Assembly (NCBI GenBank): GCA_023383795.1
Contig: JAHDYJ010000037.1
Coordinates: 1 to 35,103, forward strand
Reading direction: 5' to 3'
DNA: 35,103 nt
Origin: Burkholderiales bacterium
GTDB taxonomy: Bacteria > Pseudomonadota > Gammaproteobacteria > Burkholderiales > SG8-39
Shown: positions 26,132 to 34,490 of the stretch, piece after piece
Position numbering within the stretch: the stretch's first letter is position 1
Layout of the letters: the number at the start of each line of letters is the position of its first letter
The notes under the pieces: generated by a model
What the model was told of the DNA's origin: nothing
Database searches by the model: none
What the model saw: the letters and a program-made list of their open reading frames with translations, nothing else
Made by a program: the position numbers and the translations under genes

Positions 26132-27244
26132 TCAGCCCCATACCTCGCGCGCGGTCTCGATCACGAGTTTGAGCTTCGCCGCCTGCGACTCGCGCATGAT
26201 CTCGTTGCCGTGCACGGTGCTGGAGAAGCCGCACTGCGGCGAGAGGGCGAGCTGCTCGAGCGGCACGAATTTCGCCGCCTCGTCGATCCGGCGTTTGAGC
26301 ATGTCCTTCGACTCGAGCTCGCCGACCTTGGTCGAGACGAGGCCGAGCACGACGATCTTGTCCTTCGGGACGAAGCGCAGCGGCGCGAAGTCGCCCGAGC
26401 GCGCGTCGTCGTACTCGAGGAAATACCCGTCCACGTTCATGCTGCCGAACAGCGCCTCGGCGACCGGCTCGTAGCCGCCCTCGGCGACCCAGGCGCTGCG
26501 GAAGTTGCCGCGGCAGAGGTGGATGCACACCGTCATGTCGCGCGGGCGGCCCGCGATCGATGCGTTGATCAGGCCGGCATAGCGGTGCGGCAGCCAGTCC
26601 GGGTCGTCGCCGCGCTGGCGCGCGCCCTCGCGCATCTTCGGGTCGCACAGATAGGCGAGGTTGGTGTCGTCGAGCTGGACGTACTTGCAGCCCGCCTCGC
26701 CGAGCTGCTTCAGCTCCTGGCGGTAGCAGGCGGTGATGTCCGCGTAGAAGCCCTCGAGGTCCGGGTAGGCCTCCTTGCTGATCGCCTGGCGCCCGCCGCG
26801 GAAGTGCAGCATGGTCGGCGAGGGGATCGTGACTTTGGGCATCCGTCTGGTGACCGACTTCAGGAAGTTGAAGTCGTCGAGCTGGATCGGTCTTGCGTGC
26901 CGCAGCTTGCTCACGACATGCATGACCGGCGGGGCGAAGTCGACCTCGCCGGCGGCGCCGTGGAACTTGCCCATCTGGCCCTGGCGCACCTCGACGCCCT
27001 CGAGCTGCTCGAGGAAGTCGACGTGGAAGTACGTGCGGCGGAACTCGCCGTCGGTGATCGCCTCGAGCCCGAGGTCCTCCTGGAACTTGACGACGTCGCG
27101 GATCGCGCGGTCCTCGAACTCGCGCAGCGCCTTGCGGTCGATCTCGCCCTTCTTGCGCCGCTCGCGCGCGTCGAGCAGCTCCTTGGGCCGCAGGAAGCTG
27201 CCGACGTGATCGGCGCGGAACGGCGGGGTGTTGCGATGGGTCAT
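26132..27244 (-). CDS. Core-MetE-like methyltransferase (cobalamin-independent methionine synthase family)
   Basis: 370 residues: only the Zn-dependent catalytic barrel of MetE. Candidate zinc ligands are His242 and Cys244 (IHLCRGN), Glu277 (FLEYDD) and Cys338 (SPQCGF), all in family order. The N-terminus has the usual RADHVGSFLRP. The ATG at 27244 overlaps the MetF-like stop codon in an ATGA arrangement, so methyl-folate formation and methyl transfer are probably coupled. It is the last gene of an operon with the HTH-methyltransferase and MetF-like genes. Homocysteine is the default acceptor, but short MetE relatives can act on other methyl carriers. Confidence 0.9.
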   Translation of the reverse strand: MTHRNTPPFRADHVGSFLRPKELLDARERRKKGEIDRKALREFEDRAIRDVVKFQEDLGLEAITDGEFRRTYFHVDFLEQLEGVEVRQGQMGKFHGAAGEVDFAPPVMHVVSKLRHARPIQLDDFNFLKSVTRRMPKVTIPSPTMLHFRGGRQAISKEAYPDLEGFYADITACYRQELKQLGEAGCKYVQLDDTNLAYLCDPKMREGARQRGDDPDWLPHRYAGLINASIAGRPRDMTVCIHLCRGNFRSAWVAEGGYEPVAEALFGSMNVDGYFLEYDDARSGDFAPLRFVPKDKIVVLGLVSTKVGELESKDMLKRRIDEAAKFVPLEQLALSPQCGFSSTVHGNEIMRESQAAKLKLVIETAREVWG

Positions 27245-28197
27245 GAATCCTTTCCTCCTGTTTGGGGATCGTCGAGGCCGAAGCCGCCGCTCGACTCGTC
27301 GAGCCGGAAGCGCCCGTTGGCGACATTGTCGATCCAATGGGCGGTCTGGGCAAATCCCCCGAACGGGAAGAAGTGCAGTCCGGCGACGCCGAGCCCCGCC
27401 TCGCCCGCGGCGAGCCGCCGCACGAGCCGCTCGGGGCCGTGGCGGGCGACGATGCGCGTGAGCGAGATCGCCTGCGCGCCGATCGCGCGCAGCGAGTTGC
27501 CGATGCCGCAGCGCGCGCCGTAGGCGAGCAGCGTGCGCACCGTCGCCGGTCCGGCCACGCCGACCCGCACCGGCAGTTGCACGCCGCGCGCGCGCAGCGC
27601 GGCGAGCCAGTCGAGCACCGTCTGGCCGTCGAAGCAGAACTGCGAGACGACGAACAGCTCCAGGCCGTTGGCGGCGGCGTACGCGATCTTGCGGTCGAGC
27701 GCGCCGTGCAGCGCGTCCGCGGCGAGCGCGCGGTGGCCTTCGGGGTAGCCGGCGACGCCGACGCTGCGGATGCCGTGCGCCTGGAGGAGCCCGGACTCGA
27801 GCAGCTCGACGCTCGAGGCGAACGGGCCGGCCGCCGCTGGGCTGTCGCCCGCGACGACGAGCGCGCGGGTCACGCCGGCCTCGCCCGCCAGCCGCGCGAG
27901 GAAATCCGCCGCAGCGGCGCGGTCGGGCAGCCGTCGCGCCGCGATGTGCGGCACCGGATTCATCCCGGCCGCGCGCAGATGGCGCGCGATGCTGACCAGG
28001 TGGTGGTACGGCGTGCCGGGGATCCACGCCGCGTAGACGTCCGAGCCGGCCGGGCGCAGCGACCGGTAGCCGTCGATCTCGACCACGTTCTTGGCGGAGG
28101 TCTCGATCGTCGGCGCGCGCGCGACGAGCGCGCGGATCGCCTCGTGCAGCTCCCCGCGTCCGGCCACCGCGGCGCCCGTCTCCCGTACCTCGGCCAT
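27241..28197 (-). CDS. MetF-like methylenetetrahydrofolate reductase
   Basis: 318 residues. A TIM-barrel flavoprotein pattern is visible: an early ETSAK segment near the position of the MetF catalytic Glu, the middle segment SVGVAGYPEGHR, and FVVSQFCFDGQTVLDWLAALRA, the usual MetF signature for folate/FAD contacts. It would interconvert methylene- and methyl-tetrahydrofolate in the cytoplasm. The sequence is divergent from housekeeping MetF, and the direction in vivo may be either. The ATG at 28197 has GGGAGGG upstream. It starts 15 bp after the HTH-methyltransferase stop and overlaps the MetE-like start by four bases. Confidence 0.85.
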   Translation of the reverse strand: MAEVRETGAAVAGRGELHEAIRALVARAPTIETSAKNVVEIDGYRSLRPAGSDVYAAWIPGTPYHHLVSIARHLRAAGMNPVPHIAARRLPDRAAAADFLARLAGEAGVTRALVVAGDSPAAAGPFASSVELLESGLLQAHGIRSVGVAGYPEGHRALAADALHGALDRKIAYAAANGLELFVVSQFCFDGQTVLDWLAALRARGVQLPVRVGVAGPATVRTLLAYGARCGIGNSLRAIGAQAISLTRIVARHGPERLVRRLAAGEAGLGVAGLHFFPFGGFAQTAHWIDNVANGRFRLDESSGGFGLDDPQTGGKDS

Positions 28198-28211
28198 CGT
28201 CGCCCTCCCGG

Positions 28212-29663
28212 TCAGTCGCGGCGCCGCGAGATCACGTAGGACTCGTCCCAGAACCACAGGCCGTTGTGCTTGTGGAGCACGTCGCCCGTGACCTGCAGAT
28301 AGCGGCGGTCGGTCAGCACACCCTCCAGGCGCGCGTCCTCGATCTGGCCGACGTAGACCGCGGCGTTCCACGCGGCGAACAGCGTCGAGGTGCCGATCGA
28401 CTCGGAAATCTCGGTCGGCAGGGTGTGCATGTGGTAGCGAAACAGCGATCGCGCATCGGCGTACGCGTTGAAATTCATGTGGCGCGCCGCGTTCCCGAGC
28501 GACTCCTTGACGGTCTTCAGCAGCTGGTGGCGGTCGTGCCGGAACGGGCTCTCGCCCGGCCACACGCCCTGCAGGATCTCGAGGCCGGGATCGTTGCCGT
28601 GCGAGTGGATGCCGAGCAGGCGCCCGCCGGGCCCGAGGCTCCTCGCGAGCGGCGCGATGACCTTCTCGGCCTTGAACTCGAGCGGGGCGCGCAACCGGTA
28701 GGGCTGCGACGCGATCACCAGATCGTAGTCGGCCGAGGCACCGCCGCGGCGCGGGATGATCGGATCGAGCAGGAAGCGGTGGTCCTCGCGGTAGATCACC
28801 AGCACGGCCGGCCGCTCGTACACCGGGTTGCCGGACGCGGGGCTTAGCTGCGCGCGCCAGTGCTCGGCGAGGAACGGCCCGAGCGCGGTGATCTGCTCCT
28901 CGAACTCGTGCGCGGTCGTCCCGGTGAGCGCGAGCTCGTGCCATACGAGACCGGTCGCCGCGGCCACCGACGACGGCACCAGCCACGGCGCCTCGCGGTA
29001 GTAGAGGTTGGTCATCACGAGCACGGTCGCCGGGTGCTCGAAGTAGCGGTCGGGCATCTTTTCCAGCGCGAGCCGGACGTCCTCGAGGCTGATCTCCTTG
29101 CCGACGATGTAGAACGGCATGGTCGCGAACCGGTTGTGCATCGCGCGCATCACGCGCGTGAGCACGGTGCCGTCGCCCACGCCGGCGTCGAACACGCGCA
29201 CCGCCGGCGGACGCGGATGGATGTTCGCGAGCTCCATCGCGACGCGCTGGGCGACCACCTGCTTCTCGGAGCAGGTGTTGACGAAGAGCAGGTACTTCTG
29301 CCGGTTGTCGAAGAACCGGAAATTGCGGTCCTTCGGTCCGGCGGCGCCGGGCGCGCCGTCCTTCGGACCGGCCGCACGGTCCGCTGCGACGGCGCCGGCC
29401 GCAGCGCCGGCCGCCGCATCGGCGGCACGCGCCGGCGCGTCCACCGCGCCGTACGGGGGGGCCGCGCCGTCCGCCCCGTTGCGGCCGTCGCCCGCGATGA
29501 ACGAGCGCACGCGCTCGTACGTCGTCGTCGTGATCTTGCCGCCGTCGCGCAGCCGGTTGACGAACTTCCCGTCGTTGACGACGAGCCGGCCGAAGGTCGA
29601 CTCGGCGACGCCGGTGCGCCGGCAGTAGTCGGTGATGTCGCGCAGCAGCGCTTCCGCTTGCAT
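28212..29663 (-). CDS. HTH-domain/SAM-dependent methyltransferase fusion protein
   Basis: 483 residues. Residues 1-57 (DITDYCRRTGVAESTFGRLV, then VNDGKFVNRLRDGGKITTTT) look like a small helix-turn-helix domain of the kind found in short proteobacterial regulators. A low-complexity Ala/Pro/Gly linker (58-113) with a repeated AGPKD follows. Then comes a class I methyltransferase domain: motif I FDAGVGDGT (158-166), acidic residue Glu190 in VGKEIS, and a long C-terminal part. I do not recognise a named family for the whole chain. First gene of an operon with MetF- and MetE-like genes and preceded by a cluster of inverted repeats, it may be an autoregulating sensor or enzyme of the methyl cycle (inference). 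GGAGGGG lies upstream of the ATG. Confidence 0.75.
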   Translation of the reverse strand: MQAEALLRDITDYCRRTGVAESTFGRLVVNDGKFVNRLRDGGKITTTTYERVRSFIAGDGRNGADGAAPPYGAVDAPARAADAAAGAAAGAVAADRAAGPKDGAPGAAGPKDRNFRFFDNRQKYLLFVNTCSEKQVVAQRVAMELANIHPRPPAVRVFDAGVGDGTVLTRVMRAMHNRFATMPFYIVGKEISLEDVRLALEKMPDRYFEHPATVLVMTNLYYREAPWLVPSSVAAATGLVWHELALTGTTAHEFEEQITALGPFLAEHWRAQLSPASGNPVYERPAVLVIYREDHRFLLDPIIPRRGGASADYDLVIASQPYRLRAPLEFKAEKVIAPLARSLGPGGRLLGIHSHGNDPGLEILQGVWPGESPFRHDRHQLLKTVKESLGNAARHMNFNAYADARSLFRYHMHTLPTEISESIGTSTLFAAWNAAVYVGQIEDARLEGVLTDRRYLQVTGDVLHKHNGLWFWDESYVISRRRD

Positions 29664-29759
29664 GATGGCCGCCCCTCCGTGCGCCCTTGCCGGCGCAGCG
29701 ATCCCTCAAGTTGCCGTCACATTGCAAGCCTTTTCCGGGCGGCTGTCAACACGATCCGG

Positions 29760-29778
29760 TCCCACACTGCGAGTGGGA
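29760..29778. promoter_or_regulatory. Inverted repeat TCCCAC-N7-GTGGGA (site A)
   Basis: Perfect 6-bp arms, 97-115 bp upstream of the HTH-methyltransferase start at 29663. First of three related palindromes in the 321-bp gene-free stretch 29664-29984. Probable operator. Confidence 0.55.
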
Positions 29779-29785
29779 TGATGTA

Positions 29786-29799
29786 TGGGAAGAATCCCA
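29786..29799. promoter_or_regulatory. Inverted repeat TGGGA-N4-TCCCA (site B)
   Basis: Perfect 5-bp arms, opposite polarity to site A and 7 bp from it. The same half-site word recurs in sites A and C. Confidence 0.5.
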
Positions 29800-29874
29800 A
29801 TACGCGGATAACCAGGCACTTACGTGCGAATGAGGATCTCCGTGTCGCGCTTCATCCGGGTGCTTGGCGGCAGT

Positions 29875-29905
29875 GTCCCATTCGTCCCACAACCGGAAGT
29901 GGGAC
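29875..29905. promoter_or_regulatory. Half-site GTCCCA plus inverted repeat GTCCCAC-N8-GTGGGAC (site C)
   Basis: Perfect 7-bp arms at 29884-29890 and 29899-29905, with an extra GTCCCA at 29875-29880. With sites A and B this gives seven TCCCA/TGGGA half-sites in 146 bp. The rest of the stretch 29664-29984 holds no gene that I can support. Confidence 0.55.
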
Positions 29906-29958
29906 GGGCGGCCGGACCGCGTCGGGCGCCGGCACACGGGTCGCCGGCAGGGGCGCGA

Positions 29959-29974
29959 GGCGGCGTGCGCCGCC
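29959..29974 (-). terminator. Possible hairpin after the SDR gene
   Basis: GGCGGC-GTGC-GCCGCC, 10 bp beyond the stop of the SDR gene on the minus strand. There is no T-run. It may end or stabilise that transcript. Confidence 0.3.
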
Positions 29975-29984
29975 CGCGTCCGGA

Positions 29985-30770
29985 TCAGATGTACTTCGTG
30001 AAGCCGCCGCAGACTTCGACGGTGGTGCCGGTCATGTACGCGTTCTGCCGCGACACCAGGAACGCGGCGACCGCGCCGATCTCGTCCGGCTCGGCCCAGC
30101 GCCCGAGCAGCGTCTGCGCCGCGATGCCCTTGCGTACCTCGTCGGCCGTCACGTTGCGCACCTTCGCCATTGCCTCGGCGCGCGGACCCCAGCCCTCGGT
30201 GTTGGTGAAGCCCGGGCAGATGTTGTTCACGGTGATGCGGTCCGCAGCGAGCGCCGCGGCCATCTGCTTGGTGAAGCCGATGATCGCCGTGTTCGAGATC
30301 GTCGTCGTGAGCGCACCCGGCAAGAGCTGCGTGCCGGTGACGCCGGAGACGTTCAGGACGCGCCCCGCCGGCGACTTCCTGAGGTGCGGGATCGCGTACT
30401 TGGTCGTCCACAGGTACGACATCAGGCTCGTGTTGAGGAACCCGCCCCACTGCTCGTCGCTGATGCTGTCGAGGGTTCCGGGCAGCATCCCGCCCACGTT
30501 GTTCACCAGGATGTCGAGGCTGCCGAGGCCCGCCACCGCCTCGTCGACGAACTTCTTGCAGCCGGCGCCGGTCGCGAGATCGCACTCGACGCCGACCGCC
30601 TTCACGCCCTTCGCCTGCGCGTCCGCGACCGCCTTGCCGAGCCGGTCCTTGCCGCGCGCCGAGAACGCGATGTTGCAGCCCTCGGCGGCGAGCGCCATCG
30701 CGATCGCGTAGCCGATGCCCTGGCTCGAGCCGGTGACCGCCGCGTTCCTGCCTTTCAGTCCCAGATCCAT
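29985..30770 (-). CDS. SDR-family oxidoreductase lacking the usual YxxxK
   Basis: 261 residues. The Rossmann motif TGSSQGIG (13-20), NNVGG (90-94), Asn113 and Ser142 (NVSG) fit a classical SDR. After Ser142 the active-site helix reads TTTISNTAIIGFTK: Thr156 and Asn160 occupy the Tyr and Lys positions. The DNA in this part reads cleanly, so it is not a frameshift. The protein may be an atypical dehydrogenase, a non-redox SDR or a binding protein. The ATG at 30770 has GGAG seven bases upstream. It follows a YciI-like gene after 40 bp, probably as one transcript. Substrate unknown. Confidence 0.86.
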   Translation of the reverse strand: MDLGLKGRNAAVTGSSQGIGYAIAMALAAEGCNIAFSARGKDRLGKAVADAQAKGVKAVGVECDLATGAGCKKFVDEAVAGLGSLDILVNNVGGMLPGTLDSISDEQWGGFLNTSLMSYLWTTKYAIPHLRKSPAGRVLNVSGVTGTQLLPGALTTTISNTAIIGFTKQMAAALAADRITVNNICPGFTNTEGWGPRAEAMAKVRNVTADEVRKGIAAQTLLGRWAEPDEIGAVAAFLVSRQNAYMTGTTVEVCGGFTKYI

Positions 30771-30810
30771 CGTAATGCTCCTCCGTCTGCCTGCCGCCCG
30801 CGGCGCGGCC

Positions 30811-31089
30811 TCAGCCGATCCGCTTGTTGAACGCGCGCACCTCGACCGTTTGCCAGATGCCGGCGTTGTAGAACGGGTCGGAGCCCTGGAACGCCTCGAC
30901 CTCGCCCCGGTTCGCGGCCTCGACCACGAACAGGCTGCCGATCGCCTTGCCGCCGTCGTCGGTCGTGAGCGGCCCCGACATGACGACCTTGATCGGTTTC
31001 GTGGCGAGATAGTCGATGTGCGCCTGAATCGTCTGCTTGCGCTTCTCCTCGGTCCCGGCGCGATCGATGCAGAAGATGACGAACAGCAT
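30811..31089 (-). CDS. YciI-like domain protein
   Basis: 92 residues, the whole length of a YciI (ferredoxin-like fold) protein. The conserved His24 (AHIDYL) and Asp71 (SDPF) form the putative active pair of the family, and MSGPL and the C-terminal VEVRAFN are typical. Some relatives are lyases or dehalogenating enzymes for small aromatic or lactone compounds; most are uncharacterised. GAGGAGGG precedes the ATG. It is upstream of the SDR gene in the same direction, and both lie beyond the amtB terminator, so they form a separate unit. Confidence 0.88.
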   Translation of the reverse strand: MLFVIFCIDRAGTEEKRKQTIQAHIDYLATKPIKVVMSGPLTTDDGGKAIGSLFVVEAANRGEVEAFQGSDPFYNAGIWQTVEVRAFNKRIG

Positions 31090-31220
31090 GTGCGTGCCCT
31101 CCTCGCGGCCGCGGACGCCGGGGGGGGCCCGGGTGCCCGGCGCGTGCCTTCGGGGGCCGAATCGTACCATCGACGGCGCCGCGGCCGTCCGGTCACCGGC
31201 ACCCCCCCGTCGGTCGGCGC

Positions 31221-31258
31221 CAAGAAAAAGCGGGCGCGGCCGGAAGCGCCGCGCCCGC
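31221..31258 (-). terminator. Intrinsic terminator of the torF-glnK-amtB transcript
   Basis: Read on the minus strand, an 11-bp perfect stem GCGGGCGCGGC / GCCGCGCCCGC with a 7-base loop is followed by TTTTTCTT. It lies 43 bp after the amtB stop. It is the clearest intrinsic terminator in the window. Confidence 0.92.
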
Positions 31259-31301
31259 CGTAAGCCAGGCCCTTGCGGGGGCCTCGCCCCTGCATCGGCT
31301 G

Positions 31302-32669
31302 CTAGTTGTGGTACGCCATCTCGCCGTGCTGCGTCGAGTCGAGGCCCTCGCGCTCCTCCTCCTCGGCGACGCGCAGCCCGACGGTCGCATCGACGATCTT
31401 GAAGAGCACGTAGCTCACGATGCCGCTCCACACGATCGTCGTCACGACGCCGACGATCTGTGCCCACAGCTGGCCGCCCATGGTCACGCCCTCGGCGAAG
31501 CCGACCCCGCCCAGCCCCTTCGACATCAGGATGCCCGTGCCGATCGCGCCGATGATGCCGCCGATGCCGTGCACGCCGAAGACGTCGAGCGAGTCGTCGT
31601 AGCCGAACGTGCGCTTCAGGCTCGTGACCGCCCAGAAGCAGACGATGCCGGCGAGCGCGCCGAGGACGATCGATCCCATCGGCCCGACGAAGCCGCATGC
31701 CGGCGTGATCGCGACGAGCCCGGCGACCGCGCCCGACGCGGCGCCCAGCATGGTCGGCTTGCCGCGCGCGATCCACTCCGCGAACATCCAGCCGAGCACC
31801 GCGGCGGCCGTGGCGAGCTGCGTGTTGGCGAGAACCAGGCCCGCGACCCCGTCGGCGGCGAGCTCGCTGCCGACGTTGAAGCCGAACCAGCCCACCCACA
31901 GCAGCGATGCGCCGACCATGGTGAACGAGAGGTTGTGCGGCGGCATCGCCTCCTTGCCGTAGCCGATCCGCTTGCCGAGCACGTAGCAGCCCACCAGCGC
32001 CGCGACGCCGGCGTTGATGTGCACCACCGTGCCGCCCGCGAAGTCCTTGGCGCCGAGCGTGGCGAGCCAGCCGCCGCCCCACACCATGTGCGCGATCGGC
32101 ACGTAGACGAAAGTCAGCCAGAGCGCCATGAACCACAGCACCGCCGAGAACTTGATGCGCTCGGCGAAGCCGCCCACGATCAGCGCCGGCGTGATCGCCG
32201 CGAACGTGAGCTGGAACACGACGAACACGTACTCGGGAATCACGCCGTTCAGCGAGTCGGGCGTGATGCCGGCGAGGAACGCCTTGCCGAAGCCGCCGTA
32301 GACCGCGTTCCACGATCCCTCGGTGAAGGCGAGGCTGTAGCCGTACAGCGCCCACAGCACCGAGACCAGGCAGACGGTCACGAAGACGTGCATCAGCACC
32401 GACAGCATGTTCTTCGCGCGCACCAGTCCGCCGTAGAAGAGCGCCAGGCCGGGAATCGTCATCATGATGACGAGCACGGTGGCGGTGATCATCCACGCGG
32501 TGCTGCCGCTGTCGAGCTTCGGCTCGGGCTTCGCCTCCGCCGCAGCGGCCGGCGCCGCCGCCGGCGCTGCCGCGGCGGGCGCGTCGGAGGGCTTCTCCTG
32601 CGCGAGCGCCGGCATCGCGAGGCCGACCGCCCCGACCAGCGCGAGCAATGCGAGTAGCTTTCTAATCAC
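31302..32669 (-). CDS. amtB: Ammonium transporter AmtB
   Basis: 455 residues. A signal peptide (cleavage near ALA/QEK, residue 23) and an Ala/Pro-rich linker precede about eleven membrane segments. Pore histidines are in PIAHMVWGGG and FGVHGIGG, and the family signatures GLALFYGGLVR and GGTVVHINAG are present. It moves ammonium into the cell and is blocked by uncharged GlnK when nitrogen is plentiful. The GTG at 32669 follows GAGGGAGAACC, which overlaps the glnK stop; an in-frame ATG at 32693 would lie inside glnK. Last gene of the sigma-54-controlled operon. Confidence 0.97.
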   Translation of the reverse strand: MIRKLLALLALVGAVGLAMPALAQEKPSDAPAAAAPAAAPAAAAEAKPEPKLDSGSTAWMITATVLVIMMTIPGLALFYGGLVRAKNMLSVLMHVFVTVCLVSVLWALYGYSLAFTEGSWNAVYGGFGKAFLAGITPDSLNGVIPEYVFVVFQLTFAAITPALIVGGFAERIKFSAVLWFMALWLTFVYVPIAHMVWGGGWLATLGAKDFAGGTVVHINAGVAALVGCYVLGKRIGYGKEAMPPHNLSFTMVGASLLWVGWFGFNVGSELAADGVAGLVLANTQLATAAAVLGWMFAEWIARGKPTMLGAASGAVAGLVAITPACGFVGPMGSIVLGALAGIVCFWAVTSLKRTFGYDDSLDVFGVHGIGGIIGAIGTGILMSKGLGGVGFAEGVTMGGQLWAQIVGVVTTIVWSGIVSYVLFKIVDATVGLRVAEEEEREGLDSTQHGEMAYHN

Positions 32670-32682
32670 GGTTCGTTCTCCC

Positions 32683-33883
<1,201 letters not shown>

Positions 33884-33929
33884 GATTGCCTCTTGGCGAA
33901 GTTGCAGGAAAGTGACGCAGAGCGCCTTC

Positions 33930-33945
33930 AGCACGCGCCGTGCCA
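33930..33945 (-). promoter_or_regulatory. Sigma-54 (RpoN) promoter of torF-glnK-amtB
   Basis: On the minus strand TGGCACG-N4-GTGCT, with the essential GG and GC pairs 10 bp apart (consensus TGGCACG-N4-TTGCW; one mismatch). The transcript would start near 33919-33920, about 36 bases before the porin ATG. Confidence 0.85.
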
Positions 33946-34005
33946 GAATTCTTGTGGCGCCGATTCAAGGAGTTGCATCAAGGCCACCGGACTCCGGCGG
34001 GCGGC

Positions 34006-34024
34006 GCGCACCGCGGCGGTGCGC
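34006..34024. promoter_or_regulatory. NtrC-binding site 1, GCGCACC-N5-GGTGCGC
   Basis: Perfect 7-bp arms matching the NtrC consensus GCACC-N5-GGTGC, centred about 95 bp upstream of the predicted sigma-54 transcription start. Confidence 0.8.
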
Positions 34025-34038
34025 ACGTTTGGTGGCCC

Positions 34039-34053
34039 GCACCGTGCGCGTGC
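34039..34053. promoter_or_regulatory. NtrC-binding site 2, GCACC-N5-CGTGC
   Basis: One mismatch from the NtrC consensus. Its centre is 31 bp (about three helical turns) from site 1, close to the spacing of the paired strong sites at E. coli glnA. Confidence 0.65.
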
Positions 34054-34130
34054 ATCGCCCTCGCGGCGCCGAGAAGGCCGCCGGCGCCGTGCTAGACTCG
34101 ATCGCGCTTCGGCCGCGAACCGCACACGCC

Positions 34131-34400
34131 ATGCCATCGCCCAGCCTCATCGACGAGATCAACGCGCGCCTCGGCGAGCTCTTCGCCGCGAGCCCGGCCC
34201 AGGACATCGAGCGCAATGTGCGTGCGCTCCTCGCCTCCGGTCTCGAGCGGCTCGATCTCGCGACGCGCGAGGAGTTCGAGATCCAGGCCAAGGTGCTCGC
34301 GCGCACGCGCGAGAAGCTCGCCGCGCTCGAGGCGCGGGTCGCCGAGCTCGAGCAGCGCCTGGCCCCCGCCGGCGACGACGCCGACCCAGCCGGGCGCTGA
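34131..34400 (+). CDS. ubiK: UbiK (YqiC/BMFP-domain) ubiquinone biosynthesis accessory factor
   Basis: 89 residues. The short N-terminal amphipathic helix (LIDEINARLGELF) is followed by ERNVRALLASGLERLDLATREEFEIQ and a C-terminal coiled coil (LAALEARVAELEQRL). This is the full BMFP/UbiK layout, a small trimeric accessory protein of aerobic ubiquinone synthesis. TGCTAGACT (34090-34098) could be an extended -10 promoter element, weakly supported. It is divergent from the porin operon and followed by the comM/yifB-type gene, an order seen in Betaproteobacteria. Confidence 0.93.
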   Translation: MPSPSLIDEINARLGELFAASPAQDIERNVRALLASGLERLDLATREEFEIQAKVLARTREKLAALEARVAELEQRLAPAGDDADPAGR

Positions 34401-34490
34401 CGCGGCCGGTCGCCGCCGCCGCGGCCGCCCGGTCATCCCGGCGGACCCGATGTGCGTTCACTCCTCATCCCCGTTCACGCCGCCGCCGCC

